Origin: Bacteroidota bacterium
GTDB lineage: Bacteria; Bacteroidota; Bacteroidia; Chitinophagales; BACL12
DNA: 64,000 bases
Assembly (NCBI GenBank): GCA_016715425.1
Contig: JADKAC010000005.1
Span: 744,001-808,000 of the forward strand
Direction of reading: 5' to 3'
Position 1 is the first letter of the stretch, and every line of letters starts with the position of its first letter. Below are positions 39,196-46,640 of this stretch, one piece after another. The position numbers and the translations under genes are program-made. Below the pieces are notes generated by a model that worked only from the letters and a program-made list of their open reading frames with translations, made no database searches and had not been told where the DNA came from.

Positions 39196-40674
39196 ATGCA
39201 ATTCACATTTAAAATATTCCTTATTACATTTTTTGCATCAATATTTGCAAATGATATTTATGCGCAAACAAAAATTCAAGGTCTTCAGTCAATTGAAAAT
39301 TATGTCAGCACTTTAAGTAAAGATGCTGACTTGTTAAATGCAAGTTGGGGTTTTTGTTTAATGGATCCAGTAAATGGATCTGTGTTGAGTTCCTTTGATA
39401 AAGAAAGAAGTTTGATTCCTGCAAGTGGTGTTAAAGCAATTACTACACTCACTGCAATGGAATTGTTAGGTGCGAATTATACCTATAAAACAAAGTTGGA
39501 ATATGATGGTGAATTAAGTAATGGTGTATTAACCGGAAATTTATATATCAGCGGAAGTGGTGATCCTACTTTGGGTAGTAATAGAATGAAAGGATACAAT
39601 CGCTATGATACACTTTTGCTAAATTGGGCTGCTATAATTCAGCAATATGGTATAAAAGAAATACAAGGTTTTGTAATTGCAGACACTCGTGTTTTTGATG
39701 ATGAGTTTGTTACAGGAAGTTGGAATTGGGATGATATCGGACAATATTATGGTAGTGGTGCAAACGGCTTAAATTTTTTTGAAAATATCTATACATTATA
39801 TTACAGCAGTGAAAAAAAATCAACCAAAATTGATAGTGTGTTTCCAAAAATTAATGCACTTGAATTTGAAAATCAAGTAATCGCAGGCGGGTCTGGAAAT
39901 AACGCTTATATTTTTGGTGGTCCGGATAGTTATAAAAAAACAATTACTGGGACAATACCTGTAGGAGTTAAAAGATATGAAGTGAAAGGTGCAATGCCTG
40001 ACCCTGCAAAATTTGCTGCAGATGAATTTGTAAAAGTGCTGGAATTAAAAGGAGTAAAAGTGAAGAATGGTGCGTACGTATTATATCAAATGACTCCAAT
40101 AACTAAATTTAGTAATGCAAAAAGAGAAACTATCTATACACATACTTCTGCGAATTTATTGGAAATTATAACGGAGACAAATAGTAAAAGCATTAATTTA
40201 TATGCGGAGTCAATTTTAAAAACTATTGGTAAAGAAAAATTATTATTGGGAAGTCGCAATGCAGGCATAAAAGCTACCAGAGATTTCTGGACAACAGCAG
40301 GTTATAGTTTACGAGGTTTTAATATGGAAGATGGAAGCGGCCTATCTCGATTGAATGTAATGACTACTTATCAGATGGCTTCTTTTATGATGTATGCAAC
40401 CAAGCGCAGTTATTTTTCCGATTATAAAAAGTCAATGGCGGTTGCTGGTGTTTCAGGAACATTAAAATCAATGGCCAGTGGAACAGCAGCGCAGGGAAAA
40501 ATCTTTGCAAAAAGTGGAACCATGTCTAAGGTGCGTTCTTATACAGGATTTGTAGAAGGTAAATCAGGAAAGATTTATGTGTTCAGTGTTATCGTAAATA
40601 ATTATACATGTTCCTCCACGGAATTAAAAAGCAAATTGGAAAAGCTTATGATTTTGATGGCGGGGTTGGAGTAA
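39196..40674 (+). CDS. dacB: D-alanyl-D-alanine carboxypeptidase/endopeptidase (PBP4, DacB type)
   Basis: Signal peptide ~1-24 (ending IYAQ) from ATG 39196; the TTG 27 bases upstream is unlikely. S13-family motifs: SxxK in IPASGVKAIT (Ser ~76, where PASNxK is usual), SxN in KSINLYAE, and KSGT (about 439). It trims or cleaves peptidoglycan cross-links in the periplasm. Its 3' end overlaps the convergent small gene by 29 bases. Confidence 0.9.
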   Translation: MQFTFKIFLITFFASIFANDIYAQTKIQGLQSIENYVSTLSKDADLLNASWGFCLMDPVNGSVLSSFDKERSLIPASGVKAITTLTAMELLGANYTYKTKLEYDGELSNGVLTGNLYISGSGDPTLGSNRMKGYNRYDTLLLNWAAIIQQYGIKEIQGFVIADTRVFDDEFVTGSWNWDDIGQYYGSGANGLNFFENIYTLYYSSEKKSTKIDSVFPKINALEFENQVIAGGSGNNAYIFGGPDSYKKTITGTIPVGVKRYEVKGAMPDPAKFAADEFVKVLELKGVKVKNGAYVLYQMTPITKFSNAKRETIYTHTSANLLEIITETNSKSINLYAESILKTIGKEKLLLGSRNAGIKATRDFWTTAGYSLRGFNMEDGSGLSRLNVMTTYQMASFMMYATKRSYFSDYKKSMAVAGVSGTLKSMASGTAAQGKIFAKSGTMSKVRSYTGFVEGKSGKIYVFSVIVNNYTCSSTELKSKLEKLMILMAGLE

Positions 40675-41032
40675 TAGATTGCAATGTAAATTCCATTTTC
40701 TGAATTAGCGTATCCAGTGATTTTATTTCTTTAAAATCTTCACTCGAAATTATAACTTGAAAAGTGTTATTGTGCAATAATACAATTGCGGGAAGTGATG
40801 TTGTAATAAGCGGGTATTCTTTTTTCAATTCATCTTTATGCAGAAACAAAATCTTGTAGGGTAATTTATTTGTGTACTCTTTCCATGTTGGAAGCATTCC
40901 TTTTAAATCATAGGTAATTGCACATAAATCGCAAGGATAAGTTTTTGGTGAAATAGATTTATGTATTAAATCAAACAAGCCATTTAATGTTCCTGAATTG
41001 GCATTATAAATAAAAAGTAATGTATTCTTCAT
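40646..41032 (-). CDS. conserved small protein of unknown function, 128 aa
   Basis: Starts MKNTLLFIYNANSGTLNGLF and has a CDLC pair near residues 34-37. The fold pattern (beta-alpha-beta, with PAIVLLHN resembling a cis-Pro region) hints at a thioredoxin-like fold. Similar Bacteroidota proteins are sometimes labelled GTPase, without any P-loop here. It lies 2 bases after the DUF983 gene on the same strand. Confidence 0.7.
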   Translation of the reverse strand: MKNTLLFIYNANSGTLNGLFDLIHKSISPKTYPCDLCAITYDLKGMLPTWKEYTNKLPYKILFLHKDELKKEYPLITTSLPAIVLLHNNTFQVIISSEDFKEIKSLDTLIQKMEFTLQSITPTPPSKS

Positions 41033-41034
41033 GA

Positions 41035-41409
41035 TTAAATATTCCTATGATTGTTCACATAAAAGCTTAGCCACAACGCTCTTGAAAATCGGAATAAATA
41101 AGGTGAAATAAGTATATGAATTATCGCCATTGCGATAAACGACCAAAGTACTTCTATTTTAAAAACAAAAATGAAAAGACAAATAAGTACAATACTTAAC
41201 AGTACGCCAACCGCATAACTCATCCACATTGCGCCAAAATAAAAACCTGTTTCAGGATTAAAGTTTAAATTGCATTTCGGGCAATACCGGGGCATCTCTG
41301 CAAGTGATTTTAGTTTATATGAATTGGGTTCAATAAATAAATTGCCGGTTTTGCATCTCGGGCATTTTAAACGCAATGCCACACCTAATTGACTGTTACG
41401 AAAAGACAT
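41035..41409 (-). CDS. DUF983 membrane protein with zinc ribbon
   Basis: 124 residues. Two CxxC knuckles (LKCPRCKTG and RYCPKCNLN) form a zinc ribbon, followed by FNPETGFYFGAMWMSYAVG and two transmembrane helices, the DUF983 pattern. Role unknown. It has a -7 box only 4 bases upstream of its ATG, so its transcript may be leaderless. Confidence 0.88.
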   Translation of the reverse strand: MSFRNSQLGVALRLKCPRCKTGNLFIEPNSYKLKSLAEMPRYCPKCNLNFNPETGFYFGAMWMSYAVGVLLSIVLICLFIFVFKIEVLWSFIAMAIIHILISPYLFRFSRALWLSFYVNNHRNI

Positions 41410-41413
41410 GTTG

Positions 41414-41421
41414 CAAAAATA
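41414..41421 (-). promoter_or_regulatory. -7 box of the DUF983 gene
   Basis: TATTTTTG on the minus strand matches TAnnTTTG exactly, 4 bases before the start codon. Confidence 0.45.
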
Positions 41422-41428
41422 AAAGGAA

Positions 41429-41436
41429 TATATTTG
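41429..41436 (+). promoter_or_regulatory. -7 box of the CAP-domain gene
   Basis: TATATTTG matches TAnnTTTG exactly, 14 bases before ATG 41451. It lies back to back with the divergent box at 41414-41421 in a 41-base intergenic space. Confidence 0.5.
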
Positions 41437-41450
41437 ACGTTAGTACACGA

Positions 41451-43700
41451 ATGAAAATCACACACTGTTTCTTACTTTTCTTTTCTGTATCCCTTACTTC
41501 CATTGCACAGAAATATCTGGATTATTATAATGATGCAAACTATCTAAAATCCATTGAAGCCTGCGATAAAGTTTTAGAAAAAAATAAATCAGATCTTCAG
41601 GTTTACTTATATAAATCACTTGCCTATGCTCATTTAGGAGCTGATGCAATAACTCGGGATGGAAATAAACCTGCAGCAGAAAAATCGCTTGGTGCTTTGC
41701 AGGTAATTCAGTTGAAAGATAAAAATCAAACCTTTATTCAGGCGCATTCCTCCAAAGTAGATTCTATAATTATGCTTACAAGAACTGCAGCTTCGTGGTT
41801 TTTTGATAATAAAGATATGTGGCATGCCGGCCGCATAGTGGATTTATTAATTAAACTATCTCCCGACGCAGAAGTATATTATTTATATAGTAAAATTTTA
41901 ATGGAACAAGGTGAAACGTATGATGCAACAATGCAATTGAATTATGCCGCCCGTGATATTTATTTAGATTATAAAAACGGAAAAAATATTGATCCGGATT
42001 TAATACATATTTTTTCAGAGCTGGCAGAAGGATTATATCAAACCGGTGATTTACATTCTGCAATTACAATTATGGATCGCAGTCTTTGGATTTTTCCCGG
42101 TGCTGAAAGTAAAATCAATTTTGTTGTGTTTATACAAACTGTCGCAGATGATATTGTAGATAATGCAGCGGATTCTATATACACTACTTTGCTTTTTAAA
42201 TTGGATTCTTTAGAAACAGTTGGAGCCGGTCACAATAATAATTTGCGATGGGAATTAATACAAAATAGATTGTATGCTGAGGCTTCAGAAGATATTACTT
42301 TATGTGAAACAGATATTGATATCAATGCAATTTACAATGGCTATGATGAAGTAATTCGAGATTCAATTATCACTTTTTTAAATACGGAAATTATTCAATC
42401 CACTTTTATTCAACTCATGTATGGCAAAGGAGCAGTTACTTTGGATACATGTGTTGTGTCGGCACTTATTAATTTGAATACAATAGAGCCCCAACTCACC
42501 GGAAAATTAAAGGCAATTGTTGAGGATGCATTTAATAGAAATGATTTGCATACAGCCGCTATATTAGTGTATGTGTATTCAACTAAAAAGAAATATAAAA
42601 ATGATTGGAGTGTATGGCGGAGTACAATCATTACTGAATTGCAAAATAAATATGAGCAAGTGGGTTATGATTTAGAATTACGCAAACTGCTATTTTTATT
42701 TGAAGATGAGCCCGTGATTAAAAAGTTTACATACACTACTTCGCAGGAAAAAGTAAGGGAATTAATTGGAGAAAAACAATTTAGTAAAGCAGGAGAAATT
42801 TTACGCATCCTATTGCAGCAAAACCCAAATGATCCGGTTACAAAATCACTGCAAAAAGAATGGGTAATTGCAGACTATAAAAGCAATTATGTAAACATTT
42901 CAATATCAGATGAAGACTTAAAATGGAATGGAGATTTCACAACTTGCAATGCAGGAACTATCAGCAAGGAAGCACAACAAATTTTTATTTCGGCACTTAA
43001 TTATTATCGCCGATTAGCAGGTGTTCCTGATAGTTGTGTGTTGAGTGATTCGTTGAATATATTTTGTCAGAACGCTGCTTTTGCTATGGATGCAAATAAT
43101 GCATTATCTCATGGCATTGATACGAAGTGGCAGTGCTATTCTATTATGGCAAACACAGGTGCATCTAATTCAAATTTATCACTCGGTTATCACAGCACTT
43201 CTGCTTTGTATGGACAAATTGAAGATAGTGGAAGTGGCAATCAATCGGTTGGTCACCGCCGTTGGATTTTAAATCCCTATCGCAAAGTATTCGGACATGG
43301 AAGTACACCAGATGCAATGGCACTTTGGGCATTAGGCGGACGCAATACAAATTATCCGGGTGAGGTTACAGAAGTGTTTAAATATCAATATGTATTGTGG
43401 CCACCACAAGGTTATGTACCAGCAAATTTTATTTGTAGTCGTTGGTCGGTGTCTTTGGCAAATGCAGACTTTAGCAAAGTACAAGTAAAGGTAATGTTGG
43501 GTAAAAAAAATATTCCGGTTACTATTTACCCATTAGAAAACGGCTATGGACAGCCGACACTTGTTTTCAATATACCGGATATTGATTATTGGTTGCAGGC
43601 AGAAATAACTTACTATGTAGAAATTACCGGAATACATATTTATAATCAACCGGACATAGATATAAAATACTCAATAACCTTTATTCCAATTGAACCATAA
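41451..43700 (+). CDS. secreted TPR-like protein with C-terminal CAP (SCP/PR-1) domain
   Basis: 749 residues from ATG 41451 (MKITHCFLLFFSVSLTSIAQ signal peptide); an upstream in-frame start at 41376 would overlap the divergent gene. N-terminal ~400 residues are helical TPR-like repeats. The CAP domain is at ~500-640: ALNYYRRLAGVP, ALSHGIDTKWQCYS, YHSTSALYGQIEDSG and GHRRWILNP. CAP proteins act outside the cell; known roles range from lipid binding to proteolysis. The last ~100 residues look beta-rich. Confidence 0.83.
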   Translation: MKITHCFLLFFSVSLTSIAQKYLDYYNDANYLKSIEACDKVLEKNKSDLQVYLYKSLAYAHLGADAITRDGNKPAAEKSLGALQVIQLKDKNQTFIQAHSSKVDSIIMLTRTAASWFFDNKDMWHAGRIVDLLIKLSPDAEVYYLYSKILMEQGETYDATMQLNYAARDIYLDYKNGKNIDPDLIHIFSELAEGLYQTGDLHSAITIMDRSLWIFPGAESKINFVVFIQTVADDIVDNAADSIYTTLLFKLDSLETVGAGHNNNLRWELIQNRLYAEASEDITLCETDIDINAIYNGYDEVIRDSIITFLNTEIIQSTFIQLMYGKGAVTLDTCVVSALINLNTIEPQLTGKLKAIVEDAFNRNDLHTAAILVYVYSTKKKYKNDWSVWRSTIITELQNKYEQVGYDLELRKLLFLFEDEPVIKKFTYTTSQEKVRELIGEKQFSKAGEILRILLQQNPNDPVTKSLQKEWVIADYKSNYVNISISDEDLKWNGDFTTCNAGTISKEAQQIFISALNYYRRLAGVPDSCVLSDSLNIFCQNAAFAMDANNALSHGIDTKWQCYSIMANTGASNSNLSLGYHSTSALYGQIEDSGSGNQSVGHRRWILNPYRKVFGHGSTPDAMALWALGGRNTNYPGEVTEVFKYQYVLWPPQGYVPANFICSRWSVSLANADFSKVQVKVMLGKKNIPVTIYPLENGYGQPTLVFNIPDIDYWLQAEITYYVEITGIHIYNQPDIDIKYSITFIPIEP

Positions 43701-43721
43701 TATAAATCCATAGTATTAAGG

Positions 43722-43729
43722 TATCTTTG
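43722..43729 (+). promoter_or_regulatory. -7 box of the nfeD-floA pair
   Basis: TATCTTTG matches TAnnTTTG, 7 bases before ATG 43737; a leaderless or near-leaderless start is implied. Confidence 0.45.
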
Positions 43730-43736
43730 TTTATCT

Positions 43737-44210
43737 ATGAATCTTTTCCTTCTCATTTTAATAATTCTTGTTGGTCTCGTATTTATTTTTATTGAAATAT
43801 TTCTAATACCGGGTACGTCAATACTCACTATTTTGGGAATTGGAGTTGTTGCTATTGGAGTTTTTCTTGGATATACGGAATTTGGAAATACTGCAGGAAA
43901 TTTATTGTTAATTGGAAGTATCATCGGCACAGGAATAATTTTATACATCGGCTACAAAAGAATCAGATCCAAAAAATGGGCATTATTTGCAACCATTGAT
44001 GGGAAAGTAAATGATGAAGATATTTCAGAATTTAAAATCGGTGATATAGGAACGAGTTTTACAGCATTGCGTCCGGAAGGGTTTGTAATTTTTAGTAATG
44101 AGAATCGTCAAACGGTATATTCCTTAGGTGAGTTTATTGATAAAAATTCAGAAGTAGAAATTGTAAAAATTGATCAGAATAAAATATTTGTTAAACCAGT
44201 AAATAATTAA
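43737..44210 (+). CDS. NfeD-like membrane protein
   Basis: 157 residues: two to three N-terminal transmembrane helices (LFLLILIILVGLVFIFIEIF and following) and a C-terminal OB-fold NfeD domain (IGDIGTSFTALRPEGFVIFS). NfeD short forms partner with flotillins in membrane microdomains. Here floA begins 2 bases after its stop, as in many bacteria. Possible leaderless mRNA. Confidence 0.9.
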   Translation: MNLFLLILIILVGLVFIFIEIFLIPGTSILTILGIGVVAIGVFLGYTEFGNTAGNLLLIGSIIGTGIILYIGYKRIRSKKWALFATIDGKVNDEDISEFKIGDIGTSFTALRPEGFVIFSNENRQTVYSLGEFIDKNSEVEIVKIDQNKIFVKPVNN

Positions 44211-44212
44211 TT

Positions 44213-45199
44213 ATGGAAAGTAGTCAGATTCTTTTAGTTGTATTTGTAATCATTGGTATCATCGCATTGATATTTGTGTTTGCATTGTTGCGTATGTTTC
44301 GGCTTTGGTTGTCGGCACAACTTTCAGGAGTGCGCATTAGTTTATTGCAACTCATTATTATGCCATGGAGAAGAGTGAATCCATCCATAATTGTTGAAAC
44401 ATTAGTAACCGGACATAAAGCAGGAATTCTGTTAACCCGTGATCAAATGGAGGCGCATTATCTTGCAGGTGGAAATGTGAAGCGTGTTGTAAATGCAATG
44501 GTAAGTGCAGACAAAGCAAATATTCCATTGGATTTTAAATCGTGTACTGCAATTGATCTTGCAGGTCGTGATGTTTTTGAAGCAGTGCAGATGAGTGTAA
44601 ATCCAAAAGTAATTGAATCACCACCGGTAACAGCAGTTGCAAAAGACGGTATTCAATTAATTGCAAAAGCAAGAGTAACTGTGCGTGCAAATATTCAAAA
44701 ATTAGTGGGAGGTGCCGGTGAAGAAACTATTCTTGCAAGGGTAGGTGAGGGTATTGTAACTACTATTGGTTCTGCAGCAAATCATAAAGCAGTATTAGAA
44801 AATCCGGATACCATTTCTAAAACGGTATTAGCTAAAGGGTTGGATTCAGGAACTGCATTTGAAATCTTATCTATTGATATTGCAGATATAGATATTGGAA
44901 AAAATATTGGAGCTGAATTACAAATTGATCAGGCGAATGCCGATAAAAATATTGCACAGGCAAAAGCAGAAGAACGCAGAGCAATGGCTGTTGCATTAGA
45001 ACAAGAAATGAAAGCATTGGCACAGGAAGCAAGAGCAAAAGTGATTCTTGCAGAAGCAGAAATTCCATTGGCAATGGCAGAATCTTTCCGTTCAGGAAAT
45101 CTTGGTATCATGGATTACTATCGCATGAAAAATATTCAGTCAGATACTGATATGCGTGATGCATTAAGTAAAGGCCAAAAAAAGGATGATATAAAATAA
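44213..45199 (+). CDS. floA: flotillin-like protein FloA
   Basis: 328 residues with one N-terminal membrane segment (~6-27) and an SPFH-like region including SAQLSGVRISLLQLIIMPWRR... and the Ala/Glu/Lys-rich helix AQAKAEERRAMAVALEQEMK. It organises membrane microdomains. Directly follows the NfeD-like gene. Confidence 0.93.
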   Translation: MESSQILLVVFVIIGIIALIFVFALLRMFRLWLSAQLSGVRISLLQLIIMPWRRVNPSIIVETLVTGHKAGILLTRDQMEAHYLAGGNVKRVVNAMVSADKANIPLDFKSCTAIDLAGRDVFEAVQMSVNPKVIESPPVTAVAKDGIQLIAKARVTVRANIQKLVGGAGEETILARVGEGIVTTIGSAANHKAVLENPDTISKTVLAKGLDSGTAFEILSIDIADIDIGKNIGAELQIDQANADKNIAQAKAEERRAMAVALEQEMKALAQEARAKVILAEAEIPLAMAESFRSGNLGIMDYYRMKNIQSDTDMRDALSKGQKKDDIK

Positions 45200-45210
45200 T
45201 ATTTAGTCGT

Positions 45211-45218
45211 TAAATTTG
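45211..45218 (+). promoter_or_regulatory. -7 box upstream of the tRNA-Arg locus
   Basis: TAAATTTG matches TAnnTTTG, 11 bases before the 5' end of the truncated tRNA. It is the only good promoter seen near the locus, so the nuclease gene and intact tRNA are probably read from here. Confidence 0.55.
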
Positions 45219-45229
45219 CAGCTATAAAT

Positions 45230-45284
45230 GGCCCCGTAGCTCAATTGAATACCTGCCTGCCGGCAGGCAGGGAGTATCTGACTA
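45230..45284 (+). pseudogene. truncated tRNA-Arg 5' half with palindrome in D-loop
   Basis: From GGCCCCGTAGCTC to GAGTATCTGACTA it matches the intact tRNA-Arg at 45518 exactly, except for a 20-base insertion in the D-loop. It breaks off within the anticodon loop (CTGACTA then AGCG instead of CGG), leaving no 3' half. Confidence 0.88.
45252..45271. repeat. 20-bp perfect palindrome inserted in tRNA D-loop
   Basis: CCTGCCTGCCGGCAGGCAGG is its own reverse complement. It sits exactly between GAATA and GAGTATC, which are contiguous in the intact tRNA. A 19-bp variant CCTGCCTTCGGCAGGCAGG occupies the same site in three downstream copies. Confidence 0.9.
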
Positions 45285-45288
45285 AGCG

Positions 45289-45540
45289 ATGAAGTTCTTT
45301 GTATATATATTGATAAATAATACCGGTAGACATTATATAGGAATGTGCAGTGATTTTGATAAGCGGTTAATTGAGCACAATTCTGGAAAAACAAAATCTA
45401 CAAAAGGATATCGTCCATGGAAATTACTTTTTAAGGAAGAACTTCCAAGTCGTTTAGAAGCAAGGGCAAGAGAAAAATATTTTAAAAGTGGTATAGGAAG
45501 AGAATATATTAATAAATGGCCCCGTAGCTCAATTGAATAG
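45289..45540 (+). CDS. GIY-YIG nuclease whose C-terminus is encoded by tRNA-Arg
   Basis: 83 residues with the GIY-YIG core: FVYILINNTGRHYIGMC (Y-I-L and Y-I-G), Arg in DFDKRLIEHN, and E/K-rich helix RLEARAREKYFK. Small stand-alone GIY-YIG proteins (UvrC N-terminal-like) cut DNA; several are homing-type. The final codons NKWPRSSIE and stop TAG (45538-45540) fall inside the intact tRNA-Arg gene (from 45518). The start is five bases after the truncated tRNA half. RNase P cleavage at the tRNA 5' end would remove the stop codon from the message, so tRNA maturation and nuclease translation should compete. No promoter of its own is seen. Confidence 0.85.
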   Translation: MKFFVYILINNTGRHYIGMCSDFDKRLIEHNSGKTKSTKGYRPWKLLFKEELPSRLEARAREKYFKSGIGREYINKWPRSSIE

Positions 45541-45591
45541 AGTATCTGACTACGGATCAGAAGGTTCCAGGTTTGACTCCTGGCGGGGTCA
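45518..45591 (+). tRNA. tRNA-Arg (anticodon ACG)
   Basis: Acceptor GGCCCCG / CGGGGTC (one G-T), D stem GCTC / GAGT, anticodon stem TCTGA / TCAGA with loop CTACGGA, T stem CCAGG / CCTGG. CCA not encoded. The only complete copy at this locus; its 5' part is also the 3' end of the GIY-YIG gene. Confidence 0.95.
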
Positions 45592-45593
45592 CT

Positions 45594-45624
45594 AAAAAAG
45601 CGAAGCGAAAGTTTCGCTTTTTTT
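45594..45624 (+). terminator. terminator of tRNA-Arg
   Basis: AAAAAAGCGAA / TTCGCTTTTTTT stem with GCGAAAGT loop just after the tRNA. The same hairpin is repeated at about 45899, 46150 and 46402. Confidence 0.8.
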
Positions 45625-45756
45625 ATTTATGCATTTCGTACAAAGCAAAATATTTAGCATTAACTTTTTTAAAAATAAATGAGGTGCAATTTTTTTTTGA
45701 AATATAGTTGATTGCAAAGTGCAGATGTCGAAAAGTATTTTTAAGATATTATTGAA

Positions 45757-45843
45757 GTAGCTCAATTGAATACCTGCCTTCGGCAGGCAGGGAGTATCTG
45801 ACTACGGATCAGAAGGTTCCAGGTTTGACTCCTGGCGGGGTCA
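45757..45843 (+). pseudogene. tRNA-Arg remnant 1 (no 5' acceptor strand, D-loop palindrome)
   Basis: Matches tRNA-Arg from GTAGCTC to the 3' end, with a 19-bp palindrome-like insertion in the D-loop. The 5' acceptor strand is ATTGAAG instead of GGCCCCG, so no acceptor stem can form. Confidence 0.85.
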
Positions 45844-46060
45844 CTAAATTTCTTTTTTTTGGGCAGAAATAGAGCAAGGTCAAGTTTAAAGGGGGCCGGA
45901 AAAGCGAAGCGAAAGTTTCGCTTTTTTTATTTATGCATTTCGTACAAAGCAAAATATTTAGCATTAACTTTTTTAAAAATAAATGAGGTGCAATTTTTTT
46001 TTGAAGTATAGTTGATTGTAAAGTGCAGATGTCGAAAAGTATTTTTAAGATATTATTGAA

Positions 46061-46147
46061 GTAGCTCAATTGAATACCTGCCTTCGGCAGGCAGGGAGTA
46101 TCTGACTACGGATCAGAAGGTTCCAGGTTTGACTCCTGGCGGGGTCA
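46061..46147 (+). pseudogene. tRNA-Arg remnant 2
   Basis: Same structure as the remnant at 45757, including the D-loop insertion and missing 5' acceptor strand. Confidence 0.85.
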
Positions 46148-46312
46148 CTGAAAAAGCGAAGCGAAAGTTTCGCTTTTTTTATTTATGCATTTCGTACAAA
46201 GCAAAATATTTAGCATTAACTTTTTTAAAAATAAATGAGGTGCAATTTTTTTTTGAAGTATAGTTGATTGTAAAGTGCAGATGTCGAAAAGTATTTTTAA
46301 GATATTATTGAA

Positions 46313-46399
46313 GTAGCTCAATTGAATACCTGCCTTCGGCAGGCAGGGAGTATCTGACTACGGATCAGAAGGTTCCAGGTTTGACTCCTGGCGGGGTCA
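46313..46399 (+). pseudogene. tRNA-Arg remnant 3
   Basis: Same structure as the other two; followed by the terminal hairpin copy, after which repeat similarity ends near 46435. Confidence 0.85.
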
Positions 46400-46575
46400 C
46401 TAAAAAAGCGAAGCGGAAGTTTCGCTTTTTTTATTTATGAATTTTTCATCCTTATAATTTCATCCTGCCATAATTTTTTAAGGCATCGAATTCGACTCAA
46501 TTAAAATTGAGTTATTAAATATCTCCACAACTTTAACGAATGAGATAATACTAAAATAAAGGGTTTACTTATAAA

Positions 46576-46617
46576 AAAAAACAACCCCTACAAATTTGAA
46601 TTGTAAGGGTTGTTTTT
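46576..46617. terminator. bidirectional terminator
   Basis: ACAACCCCTACAA / TTGTAAGGGTTGT stem (one mismatch) with A run before and T run after; it ends the minus-strand gene at 46641. Confidence 0.85.
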
Positions 46618-46640
46618 ATTTTTTTAATAAGTACCTCAAA

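Larger units (their letters stand above)
45594..46435 (+). repeat. tandem array of ~250-bp units (terminator + spacer + tRNA-Arg remnant)
   Basis: Three units follow the intact tRNA. Each has the GCGAAGCG hairpin, the same ~150-bp A/T-rich spacer (with GCATTTCGTACAAAGC and GAGGTGCAA) and an acceptor-less tRNA-Arg. Unit starts are spaced 304 and 252 bases apart; the first interval has a ~52-base insert (about 45846-45898). A fourth hairpin closes the array. Units differ at only a few bases, so duplication is recent. Confidence 0.9.

Noticed and set aside
45203..45394. Minus-strand frame containing LPACRQAG
   Set aside because: It is only the reverse reading of the palindrome and tRNA half.
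45230..45591. Group I intron in the tRNA anticodon loop
   Set aside because: The 3' tRNA half does not resume after the ORF; instead a whole tRNA follows, so splicing could not restore the first copy.
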